A DNA stretch of 64,000 nt from assembly GCF_019263805.1 (NCBI RefSeq), contig NZ_CP079195.1, positions 995,501-1,059,500 on the forward strand. Reading direction: 5' to 3'. Of the stretch, positions 61,336 to 64,000 are shown one piece after another. Each line of letters opens with the position of its first letter. Within the stretch, counting starts at the first letter, position 1. The position numbers and the translations under genes are program-made. This DNA is from Polaribacter sp. NJDZ03 (GTDB taxonomy: Bacteria; Bacteroidota; Bacteroidia; Flavobacteriales; Flavobacteriaceae). The notes below the pieces were generated by a model, which saw nothing but the letters and a program-made list of their open reading frames with translations, was not told where the DNA came from and searched no databases.

Positions 61336-64000
61336 TTACTTATTCAAATACATTTTACGTCTTGCGTATAAATCATAAAACTGATCGTCTCTTAAACTAT
61401 CAATAAATAAAATACTTTCACCAGTAGACTTCATTTCTGGTCCTAGTTTCTTATCAACGTTCGGAAACTTGTTAAAAGAAAATACAGGTTGCTTAATTGC
61501 ATATCCTTCTAATTGAGGGTTAAAATTAAAATCTGTTACTTTATTATGACCTAGCATTACTTTAGTTGCATAATTTACATAGGGTTCTTTGTATGCTTTC
61601 GCAATAAAAGGTACTGTTCTAGATGCTCTTGGGTTTGCTTCAATAATATAAACAATATCATTTTTAACTGCAAACTGAACGTTTATCAATCCAACAGTTT
61701 TTAATTCTGTTGCAATAGTACGTGTATGATCTTTAATTTGTTGTAAAACTAAATCTCCTAAATTAAACACAGGTAACGTAGCATTCGAATCTCCAGAATG
61801 AATTCCACAAGGTTCTATATGTTCCATTATTCCAATAATGTACACATTACCATCAGCATCACAAATTGCATCTGCTTCCGCCTCTATCGCTCCATCTAAA
61901 TAATGATCTAACAGTAATTTATTACCAGGCATTCTTCCTAATAAATCAACAACATGCTTTACAAGCTCTTCTTTGTTGATTACAATTTTCATTCCTTGTC
62001 CTCCTAATACATAAGAAGGTCTTACTAAAATTGGGAAATCTAATTCATCTGCTAAAGCCAATGCTTCATCTGCAGTTTCTGCGATACCAAATTCTGGATA
62101 AGGAATATTGTTACTTTTTAATAATTCAGAGAAAAGCCCTCTATCTTCCGCTAAATCTAAAGCTTCAAAAGAAGTACCAATAATTTTAATTCCGTATTTC
62201 GTTAACTTTTCAGCTAATTTTAATGCCGTTTGCCCTCCTAATTGTACAATAACCCCTTCTGGTTTTTCATGACGGATGATGTCATATATATGTTCCCAAA
62301 AAACAGGTTCGAAATATAATTTATCAGCAGTATCAAAATCTGTAGAAACCGTTTCTGGATTACAGTTTATCATAATCGTTTCGTAACCACATTCTGCAGC
62401 TGCTAAAACACCATGTACACAACAGTAATCGAACTCAATTCCTTGTCCAATTCTATTTGGTCCAGAACCTAAAACAATAATTTTCTTTTTATCAGTTACA
62501 ATACTTTCGTTTGCAATTGTTATTTGTCCGTCTGCTGTTTCAATCTCGTTTTCAAACGTAGAATAATAATAAGGAGTCTTTGCTTTAAATTCTGCAGCAC
62601 AAGTATCTACTAATTTAAAAACACGTTGTACTTTTAATTCTTCTCTTTTAGTATATACTTCGCTTTCTAAACAACCCAACATGTGTGCTATTTGTCTGTC
62701 TCCGTACCCTTTTTGCTTCGCTTCTAGTAATAAATCTCTTCCTAAAGTATCAATTTTGTAAGTAGAAATTTCTTTTTGAAGCTGAAATAACTCTTCATAT
62801 TGTTTTAAATACCACATGTCAATTTTTGTGATATCATGAATCTGAGTTAAAGGAATTCCCATTGCAATTGCATCATAAATTGCAAAAACACGATCCCAAC
62901 TTGCGAAAGTTAATTTTTCTATAATTTGGTTGTAGTCTGTGTAGCCTTTTCCGTCTGCACCTAAACCGTTTCTTTTAATCTCTAAAGACTGTGTTGCTTT
63001 GTGCAATGCTTCTTGAAACGAACGTCCAATCCCCATTACCTCTCCAACAGATTTCATTTGTAAACCTAAAGTTCTATCAGAACCTTCAAATTTATCAAAA
63101 TTCCAACGAGGTATTTTTACAATTACATAATCTAAAGTAGGCTCAAATAAAGCAGATGTAGATTTTGTAATTCCGTTTTCTAATTCATCTAATGTATAAC
63201 CAATTGCTAATTTTGTAGCTACTTTTGCAATAGGATATCCTGTTGCTTTAGACGCTAAAGCGGATGAACGAGATACACGTGGGTTAATTTCGATAGCAAT
63301 AATATCTTCTTTTTCGTCTGGTGAAACGGCAAATTGCACGTTACATCCACCTTCAAAATCTCCAATAGAACGCATCATGTGAATTGCCATGTCACGCATT
63401 TTCTGATAAGTTCTATCTGAAAGTGTCATTGCTGGGGCAACCGTAATAGAATCTCCAGTATGAATTCCCATAGGATCCATATTTTCGATAGAACATATAA
63501 TGACAACATTATCGTTTTTATCACGTAATAATTCTAGCTCATATTCTTTCCATCCCATCATCGCTTTGTCAATCATCACCTCATGTATTGGTGATGCTTC
63601 TAAACCGAAACTTAAAAGTTGATCAAAATCTTCTGCTTTGTAAACAATAGAAGCTCCTGCTCCACCTAAAGTATAAGAAGAACGAATTACTAATGGAAAA
63701 CCAAATTCTTGTGCAATTTCTTTTCCTTTTAAGAAAGAAGTTGCCGTAGCTTGGGGCGCCATTGGCACACCAATTTTAATCATTAATTCTCTAAATTGTT
63801 CTCTATCTTCTGTAACATTAATAGCGTCTATATCTACACCAATTAATTTTACATCAAAATCTTTCCAAATTCCTTTATCATCTGCTTCAATACAAAGGTT
63901 TAAAGCCGTTTGCCCACCCATTGTTGGTAAAACAGCATCAATTTGTGGATGCTCTTTTAAGATTTGAATGATAGATTTAGTTGTTAGTGGCAACAAGTAA
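61336..64000 (-). CDS. carB: Carbamoyl-phosphate synthase large subunit, N-terminus cut by window edge
   Basis: The 3' 888 codons of carB, whose product makes carbamoyl phosphate for pyrimidine and arginine synthesis. The reading frame is open to the right edge (first residues YLLPLTTKSI), so the start lies outside. Visible: the first ATP-grasp half (AVLPTMGGQTALNL, IRSSYTLGGAGASIVY, EINPRVSRSSALASKATGYPIAKVA), the oligomerisation part, and the second half (LGSGPNRIGQGIEFDYCCVH, VRPSYVLGGQGMKIV, EANPRASRTVPFIAKA). The protein stops about 25 residues after GPEMKSTGE, so the C-terminal MGS-like allosteric domain present in E. coli CarB is missing. It has its own terminator. Confidence 0.95.
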   Translation of the reverse strand, partial: YLLPLTTKSIIQILKEHPQIDAVLPTMGGQTALNLCIEADDKGIWKDFDVKLIGVDIDAINVTEDREQFRELMIKIGVPMAPQATATSFLKGKEIAQEFGFPLVIRSSYTLGGAGASIVYKAEDFDQLLSFGLEASPIHEVMIDKAMMGWKEYELELLRDKNDNVVIICSIENMDPMGIHTGDSITVAPAMTLSDRTYQKMRDMAIHMMRSIGDFEGGCNVQFAVSPDEKEDIIAIEINPRVSRSSALASKATGYPIAKVATKLAIGYTLDELENGITKSTSALFEPTLDYVIVKIPRWNFDKFEGSDRTLGLQMKSVGEVMGIGRSFQEALHKATQSLEIKRNGLGADGKGYTDYNQIIEKLTFASWDRVFAIYDAIAMGIPLTQIHDITKIDMWYLKQYEELFQLQKEISTYKIDTLGRDLLLEAKQKGYGDRQIAHMLGCLESEVYTKREELKVQRVFKLVDTCAAEFKAKTPYYYSTFENEIETADGQITIANESIVTDKKKIIVLGSGPNRIGQGIEFDYCCVHGVLAAAECGYETIMINCNPETVSTDFDTADKLYFEPVFWEHIYDIIRHEKPEGVIVQLGGQTALKLAEKLTKYGIKIIGTSFEALDLAEDRGLFSELLKSNNIPYPEFGIAETADEALALADELDFPILVRPSYVLGGQGMKIVINKEELVKHVVDLLGRMPGNKLLLDHYLDGAIEAEADAICDADGNVYIIGIMEHIEPCGIHSGDSNATLPVFNLGDLVLQQIKDHTRTIATELKTVGLINVQFAVKNDIVYIIEANPRASRTVPFIAKAYKEPYVNYATKVMLGHNKVTDFNFNPQLEGYAIKQPVFSFNKFPNVDKKLGPEMKSTGESILFIDSLRDDQFYDLYARRKMYLNK

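Noticed and set aside
61336-64000. Broken carB (apparent short start at 63996)
   Set aside because: The frame stays open to the window edge and the first residues match the middle of CarB; the gene is cut by the window, not broken.
1-64000. tRNA, rRNA, integrase, plasmid or prophage signatures
   Set aside because: None were seen on either strand; the gene content is chromosomal housekeeping plus one polysaccharide locus.

Overview
The window is about 64 kb of AT-rich, gene-dense chromosome from a member of the Bacteroidota, most likely a marine Flavobacteriaceae (Polaribacter-like; the genus is inferred from overall protein character, not from a marker gene). Evidence for this is a SusC/SusD pair, a type IX secretion (T9SS) C-terminal sorting domain, TAnnTTTG promoter boxes, DUF3276 and DUF349 proteins, and a NusB with a long N-terminal extension. 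I see no rRNA, tRNA, CRISPR array, phage or intact insertion sequence.

Region 1 (1-22242) is a polysaccharide utilisation locus for starch, glycogen or other alpha-glucans. On the minus strand lie a LacI-type regulator, an SLC45-like sugar importer, beta-phosphoglucomutase, a GH65 maltose phosphorylase, a SusA-like GH13, a GH31 alpha-glucosidase and two further GH13 enzymes; the last runs off the left edge. On the plus strand lie SusC, SusD, a SusE/F-like starch-binding lipoprotein and a T9SS-secreted GH13 amylase. The inferred pathway is surface cutting by the T9SS amylase, capture by SusD/E, import by SusC, periplasmic trimming by the GH13 and GH31 enzymes, uptake of maltose, phosphorolysis to glucose plus beta-glucose-1-phosphate, and conversion to glucose-6-phosphate. 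A perfect 18-bp palindrome (13455-13472) between lacI and susC is the likely operator. Four related short palindromes sit in the spacers of the minus-strand enzyme genes.

Region 2 (22243-32468) is mostly housekeeping on the minus strand: a DUF1569 protein, DNA polymerase III delta (holA), an HsdR_N-like nuclease-fold protein on the plus strand, a family 2 glycosyltransferase, an SRPBCC protein, a threonylcarbamoyl-AMP synthase, a two-component system resembling RprXY, coaE, a YbbR-like protein, yajC, a DUF1573 lipoprotein and nusB.

Region 3 (32498-50371) holds an ABC exporter half-transporter, a PUR-alpha-like DUF3276 protein, isochorismate synthase with a thioesterase (menaquinone), a pRiA4b ORF-3-like protein, an ABC ATPase and permease, an acyl-CoA carboxylase carboxyltransferase, an OmpA-family protein, pta-ackA, yebC, lpxK, a Nif3-like protein and a coiled-coil protein of the zinc-ribbon family that has lost all its cysteines.

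Region 4 (50372-64000) holds a five-repeat DUF349 protein, aroE with two tandem DUF368 (PopT-type) membrane proteins, a TetR-TolC-HlyD-ABC permease-ABC permease export operon with no ATPase gene, and the 3' part of carB, whose product lacks the usual C-terminal MGS regulatory domain. Two families of dispersed non-coding elements occur twice each (22261/50437 and 46971/52884). I found no clearly new multi-gene system. The points most worth following are the dispersed elements, the PUL palindromes, the operator and the domain or residue losses.
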